Under the pieces are notes generated by a model. It had not been told where the DNA came from. It ran no database searches and worked only from the letters and a program-made list of their open reading frames with translations. This document shows positions 36,102 to 45,377 of a DNA stretch of 64,000 bases, one piece after another (position 1 is the stretch's first letter; every line of letters starts with the position of its first letter). Both the position numbers and the translations under genes were made by a program. This stretch comes from Paracoccus albus (GTDB lineage: Bacteria > Pseudomonadota > Alphaproteobacteria > Rhodobacterales > Rhodobacteraceae), in NCBI RefSeq assembly GCF_027913035.1, contig NZ_CP115775.1, positions 744,001-808,000 on the forward strand, given 5' to 3'.

Positions 36102-36677
36102 TCAACGGCAAGAGTTAAGCTGTCCGTGATACATCTCTGCCCGACGCTGGACATTGGCCGCGACCGTGATCAGCCACCCCTTGGAACGGTATGAGCCACG
36201 GGCAAAGCCAGCCCGGCCCTCGTGATAGGCGAGATACTGGGAACGGGCGTCCCATTTGGAAATGCCCAGCCGCTTGGACGAGCCGTCCATATACCAGCCC
36301 ATGAAATCGGTCGCATCGCGGATATTGTCGCGGCGCGCGCGGCGTTTTCCGGTTTCCTGCAGATATTCTTCCCAGGTGCCGTCAAGCGCCTGACTGTATC
36401 CGTAGGCAGAGCTTTGGCGTCCGATCGGGATGATGCCGAGCGCGTATTGGTGCGGCGTTCGCGCATCGCCGATGAACTTGGACTCCTGGTGAATCGCTGC
36501 CATCTGAACGGCGACAGGCACGCCCCAGCGGCGTTCTGTGCTTGCCATTGCACGGTAATAAGCTGGACGCTCGCGGATGATCGCGCATGCATTGTCCAGT
36601 TCTCTGGGGGCAGAATAGTTGCCGCCGCCGCAGGATGCGACCAGCATCAGCACTGCCAGTTTCAATAGCCTGTTCAT
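36102..36677 (-). CDS. Lytic transglycosylase-like lipoprotein (SLT domain)
   Basis: A 191-residue lipoprotein with signal LLKLAVLMLVASC, lipidated at Cys16, and an SLT-like lysozyme fold. The catalytic Glu is probably in VQMAAIHQESKFIGDA near residue 66. SSAYGYSQALDGTWEEYLQE is the family's second motif, and YLAYHEGRAGF the third. Such enzymes cut glycan strands of peptidoglycan with anhydro-sugar formation. It is a single gene, divergent from the Anbu operon; the 207 bases between hold both promoters. Confidence 0.82.
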   Translation of the reverse strand: MNRLLKLAVLMLVASCGGGNYSAPRELDNACAIIRERPAYYRAMASTERRWGVPVAVQMAAIHQESKFIGDARTPHQYALGIIPIGRQSSAYGYSQALDGTWEEYLQETGKRRARRDNIRDATDFMGWYMDGSSKRLGISKWDARSQYLAYHEGRAGFARGSYRSKGWLITVAANVQRRAEMYHGQLNSCR

Positions 36678-36884
36678 CTCTGCCTCGTTCTTCTTGTCAT
36701 TCTTGTTTTCCCGCCATGATATTGGATTTGTCCCTCGGGATAAACCGCTTCCGCATCTGCCCTGTTTTTCGCCAACGCGTGGAACTTACCCTGTTCTGGC
36801 CCATTGGGTGAGGAAGGCTGACTTTTCAATGGCGGAGCAACGCGCCATCCTTGGCGGAAAGTTGCCGAGTATTGCGAGGGGCAC

Positions 36885-38291
36885 ATGTATTACAACGAAA
36901 TGTTTGATGGTGAGAAGGTTCGCGAAGCCTATTCAAGCCTGTCCGACTGGATCGAAAAGATGCCGGTCGAAATACGCCAGTTGAAGCAGGCCGAGGCCGA
37001 GGCCCTGTTTCGCCGCATCGGTATTACATTTGCGGTCTATGGCGAGGGCGGGGATCCTGACCGGCTGATCCCATTCGACATGATGCCCCGCGTCTTTACG
37101 CAGGCAGAATGGCGCAGGCTGGAACGCGGCATCAAGCAGCGGGCTAAGGCGCTGAACGCCTTTCTGCGCGATGTCTACGGCCGAGGGGAGATCGTCCGGG
37201 CAGGGCGCATCCCGGCACGTCTGGTCTACCAGAACGAAGCCTATGAAAAGGCAGTGGTTGGCTTTGTACCGCCGCGCGGGGTCTATTCGCATATTATCGG
37301 CATCGACCTTGTTCGCACCGGGCGGGATGAATTCTTCGTGCTTGAGGACAATTGCCGCACACCCTCCGGCGTCAGCTATATGCTTGAAAACCGTGAAATC
37401 ATGATGCGGATGTTCCCCGAACTTTTCCGCGGCAACAGGATCGAGCCGGTCGACGGCTATCCCGAATTGCTGCGCCGCACGCTGGAATCCGTGGCTCCCG
37501 CGAAATGCGAGGGTCGGCCGCGTGTCGTGATCCTTACACCCGGTCATTTCAATAGCGCCTATTACGAGCACAGCTTCCTGGCCAACCTGATGGGGGTGGA
37601 ACTGGTCGAAGGCGCGGACCTGTTTGTCGAGGGCGAGTTTGTCTACATGCGCACGACCGAAGGGCCAAAGCGCGTGGATGTCATCTATCGCCGCATCGAC
37701 GACGCCTTCATCGACCCGCTGTGTTTCCGGCGCGATTCCATGCTGGGTGTGCCCGGACTGATGGATGTCTACCGCTCTGGCGGCGTGTCCATTTGCTCTG
37801 CCCCCGGTGCGGGCGTGGCCGATGACAAGGCGATCTACACCTTCGTGCCGGAAATGGTGCGTTTCTACCTGGGTGAAGAGCCGATCCTGAAGAACGTCGA
37901 TACCTGGACCCTGTGGAAGCCGGATGACTACAAATATGTGATGGACAATCTGGGCGATCTGGTCGTCAAGGAAGTCCACGGCTCCGGCGGATACGGGATG
38001 CTTGTCGGTCCCCGGTCGACCAAGAAGGAGATCGAGGAGTTTCGCGCGGTCATCGAAAAGAACCCGTCCAACTACATCGCCCAGCCGACCCTGTCGCTGT
38101 CGACTTGCCCCACCTTTGTCGAAGAAGGCGTGGCCCCGCGCCATGTCGATCTGCGCCCCTTCTGCCTGTGCGGCGAACGCATAGAACTCGTGCCGGGCGG
38201 GCTGACCCGCGTGGCGTTGAAAGAAGGCAGCCTTGTCGTCAACTCATCGCAGGGTGGCGGCGTCAAGGACACCTGGGTTCTGTCGGAATAA
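36885..38291 (+). CDS. Circularly permuted type 2 ATP-grasp protein (Anbu operon)
   Basis: A 468-residue protein of the circularly permuted ATP-grasp family (DUF404/DUF407, COG2308), predicted to form amide bonds. Conserved segments are FDMMPRVFTQAEWRRLERGI, QRAKALNAFLRDVYG, VGFVPPRGVYSHIIGIDLVR, FVLEDNCRTPSGVSYMLENR and VVKEVHGSGGYGMLVGP. It is the first gene of an operon with an alpha-E protein, a transglutaminase-like protein and the Anbu peptidase. This set is known, and comparative work suggests synthesis and hydrolysis of a peptide tag. The substrate is unknown. A GAGGGG ribosome site precedes ATG 36885. Confidence 0.92.
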   Translation: MYYNEMFDGEKVREAYSSLSDWIEKMPVEIRQLKQAEAEALFRRIGITFAVYGEGGDPDRLIPFDMMPRVFTQAEWRRLERGIKQRAKALNAFLRDVYGRGEIVRAGRIPARLVYQNEAYEKAVVGFVPPRGVYSHIIGIDLVRTGRDEFFVLEDNCRTPSGVSYMLENREIMMRMFPELFRGNRIEPVDGYPELLRRTLESVAPAKCEGRPRVVILTPGHFNSAYYEHSFLANLMGVELVEGADLFVEGEFVYMRTTEGPKRVDVIYRRIDDAFIDPLCFRRDSMLGVPGLMDVYRSGGVSICSAPGAGVADDKAIYTFVPEMVRFYLGEEPILKNVDTWTLWKPDDYKYVMDNLGDLVVKEVHGSGGYGMLVGPRSTKKEIEEFRAVIEKNPSNYIAQPTLSLSTCPTFVEEGVAPRHVDLRPFCLCGERIELVPGGLTRVALKEGSLVVNSSQGGGVKDTWVLSE

Positions 38292-38302
38292 GGGGGATAA
38301 TC

Positions 38303-39250
38303 ATGCTCAGCCGTACCGCATCCAACCTGTTCTGGCTTGGTCGTCACATGGAAAGGGCCGAAACGGCCTCTCGCCTGTTCGAAGTGGGGGCGCGTATCAC
38401 GCTGCTGCCCAATACTGCCGAGGGCTATCAAAATGAATGGGAATCGCTGCTTCGGGCATCCGGCTCGTCGCACCGATACAAGCAGAACTATCCCGAGGTG
38501 ACCGAGGAGAACATGGAGAAATTCATGATCTTCGACCGTGATAATCCGTCCTCGGTTGCAAGCTGTATCCACGATGCCCGCGAATCCGGGCGGATCGTCC
38601 GGACGGCGCTGACCAGCCGTGTCTGGGACGCGCTGAACGTCGCCTGGCAGGAAATGCGCGGGATCGGCCCCGGAGAGGAAGATGCAGCCGATCTGGCAGA
38701 TTTCGTTGCTCGACACGCTTCTACCGTTCACGGTGCGATCGACGGCACGCAACTGCGCAATGACGGTTTTCATTTCATGAAGCTGGGTTATGCACTGGAA
38801 CGCGCGGACTCGACCGCGCGGGTGCTGGATGTGAAATATTTCGTGCTGCTGCCGAGGGTAGAGTTCATCGGCTCTGGTCTCGACAGTTATCAGTGGCAGG
38901 TGATCCTGCGTGCGTTATCGGCGCACCGGTCGTTTCATTGGGCCTATGGCGACGATGTCAGCGCCAGCCGTGTGGCGCATTTCCTGATCCTGAATGGCGA
39001 AGCGCCGCGTGCGCTGATCACTTCTGTGAACGAGGCGCTTTGGCATCTGGATTCGATCACACGCCGCTATGGGGACAAGGTGCCGCGCAGTGCACGCGAT
39101 CGTGCACAGGCCCTGGCAGACCGGCTTGCAAGCCTAGATATCGAATACATCTTTGACGAAGGGTTGCACGAATTTCTGACCGATTTCATTCAGGAAATCG
39201 GGCAGATCGCAAACTGTGTCCAGGACGATTACTTTCACGGCAGGGGCTGA
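38303..39250 (+). CDS. Alpha-E domain protein (Anbu operon)
   Basis: A 315-residue all-helical protein of the alpha-E family (COG2307), always found with the type 2 ATP-grasp protein. The family start LSRTASNLFWLGRHMERAE is intact. DGFHFMKLGYALERADSTAR is a second copy of the E-R-A motif, and IEYIFDEGLHEFLTDFIQEI lies near the end. No catalytic site is known; the conserved Arg/Glu pairs may bind the ligase product. Start ATG 38303 follows AGGGGG, 11 bases after the ATP-grasp stop. Two bases separate it from the next gene. Confidence 0.9.
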   Translation: MLSRTASNLFWLGRHMERAETASRLFEVGARITLLPNTAEGYQNEWESLLRASGSSHRYKQNYPEVTEENMEKFMIFDRDNPSSVASCIHDARESGRIVRTALTSRVWDALNVAWQEMRGIGPGEEDAADLADFVARHASTVHGAIDGTQLRNDGFHFMKLGYALERADSTARVLDVKYFVLLPRVEFIGSGLDSYQWQVILRALSAHRSFHWAYGDDVSASRVAHFLILNGEAPRALITSVNEALWHLDSITRRYGDKVPRSARDRAQALADRLASLDIEYIFDEGLHEFLTDFIQEIGQIANCVQDDYFHGRG

Positions 39251-39252
39251 AC

Positions 39253-40065
39253 ATGCGGCTCAAGATTACGCATCATACGAACTACAATTACGAAAAGCCG
39301 GTCCGGTTCGGCGTGCAAAGCCTGCGCGTCACGCCTTCGGTTTTCGAGGGCCAGAAGGTGATCGACTGGCATGTCGACATGGGCGAGAACGGCGAAGCTG
39401 GCGCGGGTTTCCGCGACGGGGCGGGCGATTGGGTGCAGCTTTGGACCATCCACGGCCCGGCGCAACAGGTGCCTGTCCGCACAGAGGGTGTGGTTGAAAC
39501 CAGCGATCTTGCCGGTGTGCTGAAAGGTCATCGAGAAATGATCAACCCGCTGGCCTATATGCGTGACACGCCTGCGACGACGCCGGATGAGGCGCTGCGC
39601 GAACTCGCCAGCCGGCCGTCTCAGGAGTTGTCAGATCTCGATCTCGCGCATGAGCTTTCGCATCTAGTTTATCAGAATGTGAAATATCAGGGTGGCGTCA
39701 CCGACCTGAACACGACTGCCGCCGAGGCACTCTCTGCCGGTGCGGGCGTATGTCAGGATCATGCGCATGTGCTGATGGTGCTGGCCCGACTGAGGGATCT
39801 GCCGGCGCGATATGTTTCGGGCTATCTCCACGCCGATGCCGAGGGCAACACACATGAGGCCGCGCACGCCTGGGCCGAACTGCATATCAGCGGTCTTGGC
39901 TGGGTTGGATTTGATGCGGCCAACAAGACCTGCCCGAATGAGTTTTATGTGCGGACCGGATCGGGCCTGGATGCGCGTGATGCGGCACCCATTCGTGGGG
40001 TCACGGTCATGGGCGGCGCCGAAAAGCTTGATGTGAAGGTTGCGGTTGAACGAATCGACGCGTAG
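39253..40065 (+). CDS. Transglutaminase-like cysteine peptidase (Anbu operon)
   Basis: A 270-residue transglutaminase-like protein (COG1305 with the bacterial N-terminal beta domain, about residues 1-95). The Cys-His-Asp triad is clear: GAGVCQDHAHVLMVLAR near 163, EAAHAWAELH near 198 and GWVGFDAANK near 213. Prokaryotic members usually act as peptidases or amidases rather than cross-linkers. It is fused tightly to the operon, suggesting a role in processing the product of the ATP-grasp enzyme. No signal peptide, so it is cytoplasmic. Confidence 0.9.
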   Translation: MRLKITHHTNYNYEKPVRFGVQSLRVTPSVFEGQKVIDWHVDMGENGEAGAGFRDGAGDWVQLWTIHGPAQQVPVRTEGVVETSDLAGVLKGHREMINPLAYMRDTPATTPDEALRELASRPSQELSDLDLAHELSHLVYQNVKYQGGVTDLNTTAAEALSAGAGVCQDHAHVLMVLARLRDLPARYVSGYLHADAEGNTHEAAHAWAELHISGLGWVGFDAANKTCPNEFYVRTGSGLDARDAAPIRGVTVMGGAEKLDVKVAVERIDA

Positions 40066-40098
40066 GAATCGCGACTGATCAATACTGGGCTGCTGCAG

Positions 40099-40827
40099 AT
40101 GACTTATTGCGTTGCGCTGAAACTGAATGCCGGGCTGGTGCTGCTGTCTGACACGCGCACCAATGCTGGGCTGGATAACATTTCCACCTACCGTAAGATG
40201 TTCTTCTTCGAGGAGCCGGGTGAGCGGGTGATCGCGCTGATGACCGCGGGCAGCCTGTCGGTCACGCAAACCACGATTTCCCGACTTCAGGAAGCCATAG
40301 AATCGCCTGAATCCACTGAAAAAACCTCGATCATGAAAGCGCAGACCATGCTCGGCGTGGTCGAGATCATCGGTGACACGCTGGCCAGGACCCGCCGTGA
40401 AATCGCCATGCAATGCGCCGATCTCAAGCAAAGCCAGTCCTCTGCCAGCATCATCGTTGCCGGGCAGCGAGAGGGTGGGGATATGCGCCTGTTCCTCATC
40501 TATCCCGAGGGCAACCATATCGAGGCGACGGAGGATACGCCTTACCTGCAGATCGGCGAGCATAAATATGGCAAGCCCATCCTTGACCGGGTTGTCACCC
40601 CTGCGACTTCTCTGGAGGACGCGCAGAAAGCTGCTTTGCTTTCAATGGATTCTACGATGAAATCCAACCTGTCCGTAGGGATGCCGCTGGATCTGGCGGT
40701 GATCGAAACCGATGCTTGCCGCGTCAGCGCGAAGCGCCGCATCATGAAGGGCGACCCGCAGTTTTCGGCAATGTCGGTGGCATGGTCAGAAGCGCTGCGC
40801 GAAGCCTTTGTGGAAATGCCGCTTTAG
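40099..40827 (+). CDS. Proteasome-type peptidase Anbu
   Basis: A 242-residue Ntn-hydrolase of the Anbu (COG3484) family, a proteasome-like peptidase that forms spiral assemblies. After removal of Met, Thr2 of MTYCVALKLNAG becomes the N-terminal nucleophile with no propeptide. The catalytic Asp/Lys pair is in LLSDTRTNAG and STYRKMFFFE. GDMRLFLIYPEGNHIEATED is a conserved mid region. It ends the four-gene operon, 33 bases after the transglutaminase-like gene. Peptidase activity has been hard to show for the family, so the biological role stays open. Confidence 0.92.
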   Translation: MTYCVALKLNAGLVLLSDTRTNAGLDNISTYRKMFFFEEPGERVIALMTAGSLSVTQTTISRLQEAIESPESTEKTSIMKAQTMLGVVEIIGDTLARTRREIAMQCADLKQSQSSASIIVAGQREGGDMRLFLIYPEGNHIEATEDTPYLQIGEHKYGKPILDRVVTPATSLEDAQKAALLSMDSTMKSNLSVGMPLDLAVIETDACRVSAKRRIMKGDPQFSAMSVAWSEALREAFVEMPL

Positions 40828-40834
40828 GCTGCGT

Positions 40835-41296
40835 TCAGCCAGAATCTGCCTGGCGTATAGCCTCACCGAACTGCTCGGGCGTGGGGGATTGCTGGAACTG
40901 GGCGGTGCCCTCGGGCAGTGAAATCCAGCTCTGCATTCTGCTGGTCCAGATATGGGCGATGGGGCTTAAATTGTCGCTATCGTCCAGCGTACCCGCGCGC
41001 AGAAAGATCATGCCGGGCACGGCGCTGTTGCGATTGAACAGCCGGGTGAAGCAATGGGCGCAGAACACCTCTTCGAACTCTATCCCATCGGATTGGCGGC
41101 GATGGGACAGGGTGTCGGCGGGTTCGCGGAATTCAGTGGTAGGCAGGATCGCATGCAACGCAAAGGCGCTGCCGCTTCGGGTTTGGCAATTCAGGCAATG
41201 GCAGGCATAGACATGGATCGGAACGCCGCCGGTGATACCATATTCTGCTGCGCCGCATTCGCAGGCACCCGTGCGTATGATTTGGGTCTCAGTCAT
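40835..41296 (-). CDS. GFA family zinc-binding protein
   Basis: A 153-residue protein of the GFA (glutathione-dependent formaldehyde-activating, DUF636) fold. The zinc-binding cysteines are [27 protein letters not shown] and FCAHCFTR. Most members are not the formaldehyde enzyme, so I do not assign that activity. ATG 41296 overlaps the mutS stop by four bases (ATGA), so it is co-transcribed with mutS; there is no obvious functional reason. Confidence 0.85.
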   Translation of the reverse strand: MTETQIIRTGACECGAAEYGITGGVPIHVYACHCLNCQTRSGSAFALHAILPTTEFREPADTLSHRRQSDGIEFEEVFCAHCFTRLFNRNSAVPGMIFLRAGTLDDSDNLSPIAHIWTSRMQSWISLPEGTAQFQQSPTPEQFGEAIRQADSG

Positions 41297-43920
41297 TCGG
41301 TCAGATCCTTTAGCTCATAAATCAGATCCAGGGCCTCACGCGGGGTGAGGCTGTCCGGATGAATGTCGCGCAGCCGTGCCTCGGCGGCGCTTTCGCTGGG
41401 TTTGACCGGCGCAGGGGCGGGCGGTGCCGCGCGAAACAGCGGCAGATCATCGATGATGGCGGCGGGTTTGGCCGCGCCTTCGCGCTCACCCGATTCGAGG
41501 CTGGCGAGGATGTCGCGGGCGCGGCTCACAACGGCATCCGGCAACCCGGCCAGACGCGCCACCTGCACGCCATAGGACCGGTCGGCGGCCCCTTTGATGA
41601 CCTCATGCAGGAAGATCACCTCGCCCTCCCATTCGCGCACGGCGACTGTGGCGTTTTCGACGCCGTCAAGCCGTGCCGCGAGGGCGGTCAACTCATGGTA
41701 ATGCGTCGCAAACAGCGCCCGGCAGCGGTTCACCGCCTGGAGGTTTTCCATCACCGCCCAGGCAATCGACAGCCCGTCCCACGTGGCGGTCCCACGCCCG
41801 ATCTCGTCAAGGATCACAAGAGCGCGGTCATCGGCCTGATTGAGGATCGCGGCAGTCTCGACCATCTCGACCATGAATGTCGAACGGCCCCGCGCCAGAT
41901 CGTCGGCGGCACCCACGCGGCTGAACAACTGGCTGACCAACCCGATATGTGCGCGGGCGGCGGGCACGAAAGATCCAGCCTGCGCAAGGATCGCAATCAG
42001 CGCGTTCTGCCGCAGGAAGGTCGATTTACCGGCCATGTTCGGCCCGGTCAGGAGCCAGATCGCGGGCGTGTCGCCATCTGTCAGCCCGCAATCATTGGCA
42101 ACGAAGCTTTCGGCCTTGCGCTTCAGGGCGCGTTCGACGACGGGATGCCGACCCGCCTCGATTTCAAAGGCGCGGCTGTCATCCACGACGGGCCTCGTCC
42201 AGCCCTCGCCCGTTGCCAGATCGGCGAATGCGGCGCTCAGATCGATCTCGGCAAGCGCCCGCGCGGCCTGACCGATGGGACCGGCCGCCGCCAGCACGGC
42301 CTCACGCAGGCGGGCGAATATGCCGCGCTCTATCTCAAGCGCACGGTCGCGGGCGTTGAGGATGCGGGTTTCCAGTTCCGACAGCTTGACCGTGGTGAAG
42401 CGGACCTGATTGGCGGTCGTCTGGCGATGGATAAAAGTTTCCGACAAAGGCGGCGCCATCATCTTCTGGGCATGGGTCGCCGTGGTTTCGATGAAATATC
42501 CCAGCACGTTGTTATGCTTTATTTTCAGGCTGCTGACGCCGGAAAGCTCGGCATATTCGCCCTGCATGGTCGCGATCACGCCACGACCTTCGTCGCGCAA
42601 CTGGCGGGTCTCGTCCAGATCGCTGTCGAAGCCAGCGGCGGTAAAGCCGCCATCGCGGGCGAGCAAGGGTGGTTCAGCGACAAGCGCGTCATCCAGAAGG
42701 TCGATCAGATCCTCATGCCCGACCAGATCCCGCGCGGCTTCGGCCAGCACGGCAACACTGTCATCGCCCAACATCGAGGCCACGCTGATCGCCTGCGTCA
42801 GCCCGGCGCGGATCGCCGCCAGATCGCGCGGCCCGCCCCGGTCAAGCGCCAGCCGTGACAGCGCCCGGTCCATGTCCGGGACCCGCGACAGCGCCTCTCG
42901 CAACTCGGCGGTCAGGCGGGCATCGTCTGCCAGATGCGCCACGGCGTCGTGACGGGCGTGGATGGTCTCCAGATCCCGCGAGGGCGCGGAAATCCGGCGT
43001 TCCAGCAGCCGCGCACCCCCCGCCGTCGCGGTGCGGTCGATGGCCGACAGAAGCGAGCCTTCGCGCCCGCCGGACAAGGCCTGTGTCAGTTCCAGATTTC
43101 GCCGTGTCGCCGCGTCGATCTGGACAGAGCCGGCGGCCTCTTCGCGCAGCGGCGGGCGGATCAGCGGAAGCTGTGCCTTCTGGGTCAGTTCAAGATAGGC
43201 GGCAAGCGCACCCATCGCCGCCAGTTCGGCGCGGCTGAAATTGCCGAAACCGTCCAGCGTGTCCACCTTGAACAGCGCCGCCAGTCGACGCGTTGCGGCC
43301 GCGGAATCGAAATTCTGCGGCGCAAGTTCGGTCAGCGCGGCACCGGCTTCTTCTGTCAGTTCCTCAAGTCCGCTGCCCTCGACCGCCAGCAATTCGCGCG
43401 GTGCGATCCGGGCGAGTTCCGGGGACAGCCGTGCCTGCGGGCACGTCATCACGCGCAGCGAGCCGGTCGAGATATCGACCCAGGCAAGCGCCGAATCTTC
43501 GCGCACTGTCGCGAAAGCCGCCAGGAAATTGTGGCGGCGTGCCTCCAGCAGCGATTCCTCGGTCAGGGTGCCCGGCGTCACCAGCCGCACCACGTCGCGG
43601 GCCACAACGGATTTGGAGCCGCGCTTTTTCGCCTCTGCCGGATCTTCCATCTGTTCGGCAATGGCCACGCGGAACCCCTTGCGGATCAGGGTCAGCAGAT
43701 AGGATTCGGCGGCATGGACCGGCACGCCACACATCGGGATAGGCTCTCCCGCGTGGGTGCCGCGCTTGGTCAGCGCGATGTCCAGTGCGGCAGCGGCGGC
43801 GACCGCGTCGTCAAAGAACATCTCGTAGAAATCACCCATGCGATAGAACAGCAGCGCACCCGGATTCGCCTCGCGGATCGCGAGATACTGGGCCATCATC
43901 GGGGTGGGCTGGTCGGACAT
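41293..43920 (-). CDS. mutS: DNA mismatch repair protein MutS
   Basis: An 875-residue MutS that recognises mismatches. The mismatch-wedge motif is [15 protein letters not shown] near residue 25. The C-terminal ATPase has [16 protein letters not shown] near 622, [17 protein letters not shown] near 700 and [14 protein letters not shown] near 735. The C-terminal tail (about 800-875) is Pro/Ala-rich and ends with the helix that supports oligomers. It is followed by the overlapping GFA-type gene. The start ATG has AAGGAGG upstream (minus strand). Confidence 0.97.
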   Translation of the reverse strand: MSDQPTPMMAQYLAIREANPGALLFYRMGDFYEMFFDDAVAAAAALDIALTKRGTHAGEPIPMCGVPVHAAESYLLTLIRKGFRVAIAEQMEDPAEAKKRGSKSVVARDVVRLVTPGTLTEESLLEARRHNFLAAFATVREDSALAWVDISTGSLRVMTCPQARLSPELARIAPRELLAVEGSGLEELTEEAGAALTELAPQNFDSAAATRRLAALFKVDTLDGFGNFSRAELAAMGALAAYLELTQKAQLPLIRPPLREEAAGSVQIDAATRRNLELTQALSGGREGSLLSAIDRTATAGGARLLERRISAPSRDLETIHARHDAVAHLADDARLTAELREALSRVPDMDRALSRLALDRGGPRDLAAIRAGLTQAISVASMLGDDSVAVLAEAARDLVGHEDLIDLLDDALVAEPPLLARDGGFTAAGFDSDLDETRQLRDEGRGVIATMQGEYAELSGVSSLKIKHNNVLGYFIETTATHAQKMMAPPLSETFIHRQTTANQVRFTTVKLSELETRILNARDRALEIERGIFARLREAVLAAAGPIGQAARALAEIDLSAAFADLATGEGWTRPVVDDSRAFEIEAGRHPVVERALKRKAESFVANDCGLTDGDTPAIWLLTGPNMAGKSTFLRQNALIAILAQAGSFVPAARAHIGLVSQLFSRVGAADDLARGRSTFMVEMVETAAILNQADDRALVILDEIGRGTATWDGLSIAWAVMENLQAVNRCRALFATHYHELTALAARLDGVENATVAVREWEGEVIFLHEVIKGAADRSYGVQVARLAGLPDAVVSRARDILASLESGEREGAAKPAAIIDDLPLFRAAPPAPAPVKPSESAAEARLRDIHPDSLTPREALDLIYELKDLTE

Positions 43921-44014
43921 GGGGCCTCCTTCGCGACACGTTCTAACGCATCACGCGGTGATTGCCAGAGCGTCGCGGCTGGGGCAGGCTGAAGCGATCA
44001 AGGGAGGATGGAAG

Positions 44015-44851
44015 ATGAAGTATGCGATTGCGATTCTGGCGCTGTCGGCGGGGCCTGCCATGGCCGAATGCCCCGCGCCCGAGACGATCTATGCGGCGGC
44101 AGAAGGCTGGCTGGCGGGTGAAAGGCTGGCCGATCCCGGCGTCACCAATATGGAGGATGCGGCCTGCGCCTATACCCATTGGCGAGAACGGCTGGAGGAC
44201 GATCTGGGCCGTCCGGTCGGCGTGAAGGTCGGTTTCACCTCGAAGCCCGCGCAGGAACGGTTCGGGGTCGATGCGCCGGTGGCCGGTGCGCTGTTCCAGC
44301 CGATGTTGCTGCAAAACGGGGCCGAGGTCAGCATGACCGGATCGCGCACCCCGTTTTTCGAAGCCGATCTGATTGTCACCGTCGCCGATCCCGACGCCCT
44401 GTCGGCGGCCACGACGCGCGAGGAAGCGGCAGCGGCGCTTGGCGATGTTCAGGCCTTTGTCGAGATGCCGGATATGGCTTTGGCCGAGGGGCTGGCCCCG
44501 ACCGGGCCGATCATGGCGTCTTACGGCGTGATCCCCTGGCGCGGGGTCATGGGCGATTCTGTTGCGCTGTCCGAGCTGTCCGATCCGGTGGCGGATCTTG
44601 CCGCGCTCAGCGTGACGCTGACGGCAAATGGCGAGGTCATGGATCAGGCCACGGGCGAGGCGTTGCTGGGCCATCCGCTGGATGTCGTACTGTGGCTGGT
44701 CGGGCAGGGCGGCTATGACCTGTCCGAAGGATCGGTCATTTCGCTTGGCTCGCTTGGCGCATTGCATCCCGCCACGCCGGGGCTGGAGATCAGCGCCGAT
44801 TATCAGGTCGGCGGCCAGCCCCTGTCGGTCGCCTTCACGACCGTCGAATGA
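44015..44851 (+). CDS. Exported hydratase/fumarylacetoacetase-fold protein
   Basis: A 278-residue protein with the 2-keto-4-pentenoate hydratase (MhpD-like) fold: GRPVGVKVGFTSKPAQERFG, then PFFEADLIVTVADPDA and FVEMPDMA, where acidic metal ligands lie. Unusually it begins with a signal peptide (MKYAIAILALSAGPAMAECP), while catabolic hydratases are cytoplasmic. I start at ATG 44015, eight bases after GGAGG; an in-frame longer form has no ribosome site. Its stop overlaps the ATG of a broken fosX-like gene. A periplasmic substrate is unknown, and the enzyme may be re-purposed. Confidence 0.75.
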   Translation: MKYAIAILALSAGPAMAECPAPETIYAAAEGWLAGERLADPGVTNMEDAACAYTHWRERLEDDLGRPVGVKVGFTSKPAQERFGVDAPVAGALFQPMLLQNGAEVSMTGSRTPFFEADLIVTVADPDALSAATTREEAAAALGDVQAFVEMPDMALAEGLAPTGPIMASYGVIPWRGVMGDSVALSELSDPVADLAALSVTLTANGEVMDQATGEALLGHPLDVVLWLVGQGGYDLSEGSVISLGSLGALHPATPGLEISADYQVGGQPLSVAFTTVE

Positions 44852-45275
44852 CCGAAGGTCTCAGCCACATCACCTTCATCTGACGCGATCTGGACCGGAT
44901 GGAGGAGATTCTGACCCGCGTGCTTCATGCCCGCAAGATCTATGACAGCGGGGGCGAGGGGTTTCCCTCTCGCCCGAGCGGTTTTTCGACATTGGCGGCG
45001 TTTGGGTGGCCGTGATGCAGGGCGACCCGCTGCCCGAACGCAGCTATAACCACGTCGAGTTCAGGATCGCCGATGCGGATTACGACACCCGGCTGGCGGC
45101 TGTTCGCGAACTGGGGCTGGATCTGCGCGAAAGCCGCCCGAGGGTCGCGGGCGAGGGGCGCTCCATCTATTTCCACGACGCGGATAACCATCTGTTTGGG
45201 CTGCATACGGGGACGTTGGAGGAGAGGCTGGCGCGCTATGAGGCGAGCAGTAAAACATACGTCTCGCCGATCTGA
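44848..45275 (+). pseudogene. FosX-like fosfomycin hydrolase gene, decayed
   Basis: The start overlaps the preceding stop (ATGA) and reads MTEGLSHITFI, then TGA (44881-44883) where relatives have Val. The frame resumes as RDLDRMEEILTRVLHARKIY and shifts by one base near 44961-44967, after which the frame gives SLSPERFFDIGGVWVAVMQG and RSYNHVEFRIADADYDTRLA. The metal-binding Glu of FosX (H-L-F-E-L-H) is Gly here (HLFGLHTGTLEERLARY), a GAG to GGG change. A stop, a frameshift and a lost ligand show an inactive gene. A short in-frame C-terminal piece (45006-45275) could be translated but would not be an enzyme. Confidence 0.85.
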
Positions 45276-45307
45276 ACCGCTGGCATCTTTTGGGCCCGGT
45301 GAAAGAA

Positions 45308-45335
45308 AATGCCCGACGCGCAGGCGCCGGGCATT
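45308..45335 (-). terminator. Terminator of the PRC-barrel gene
   Basis: AATGCCCG and CGGGCATT form a perfect 8-bp stem around 12 bases. On the minus strand it is followed by TTCTTTC. It is 43 bases after the stop of the secreted PRC-barrel gene. Confidence 0.75.
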
Positions 45336-45377
45336 CATCATGTCAGCCCATGAAGGGGCCGGTCAGGCGTTGGTCAA

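Noticed and set aside
41359..42858. Long plus-strand open frame opposite mutS
   Set aside because: Antisense to mutS, with composition of a shadow frame; the frame at 42934-43992 was rejected for the same reason.
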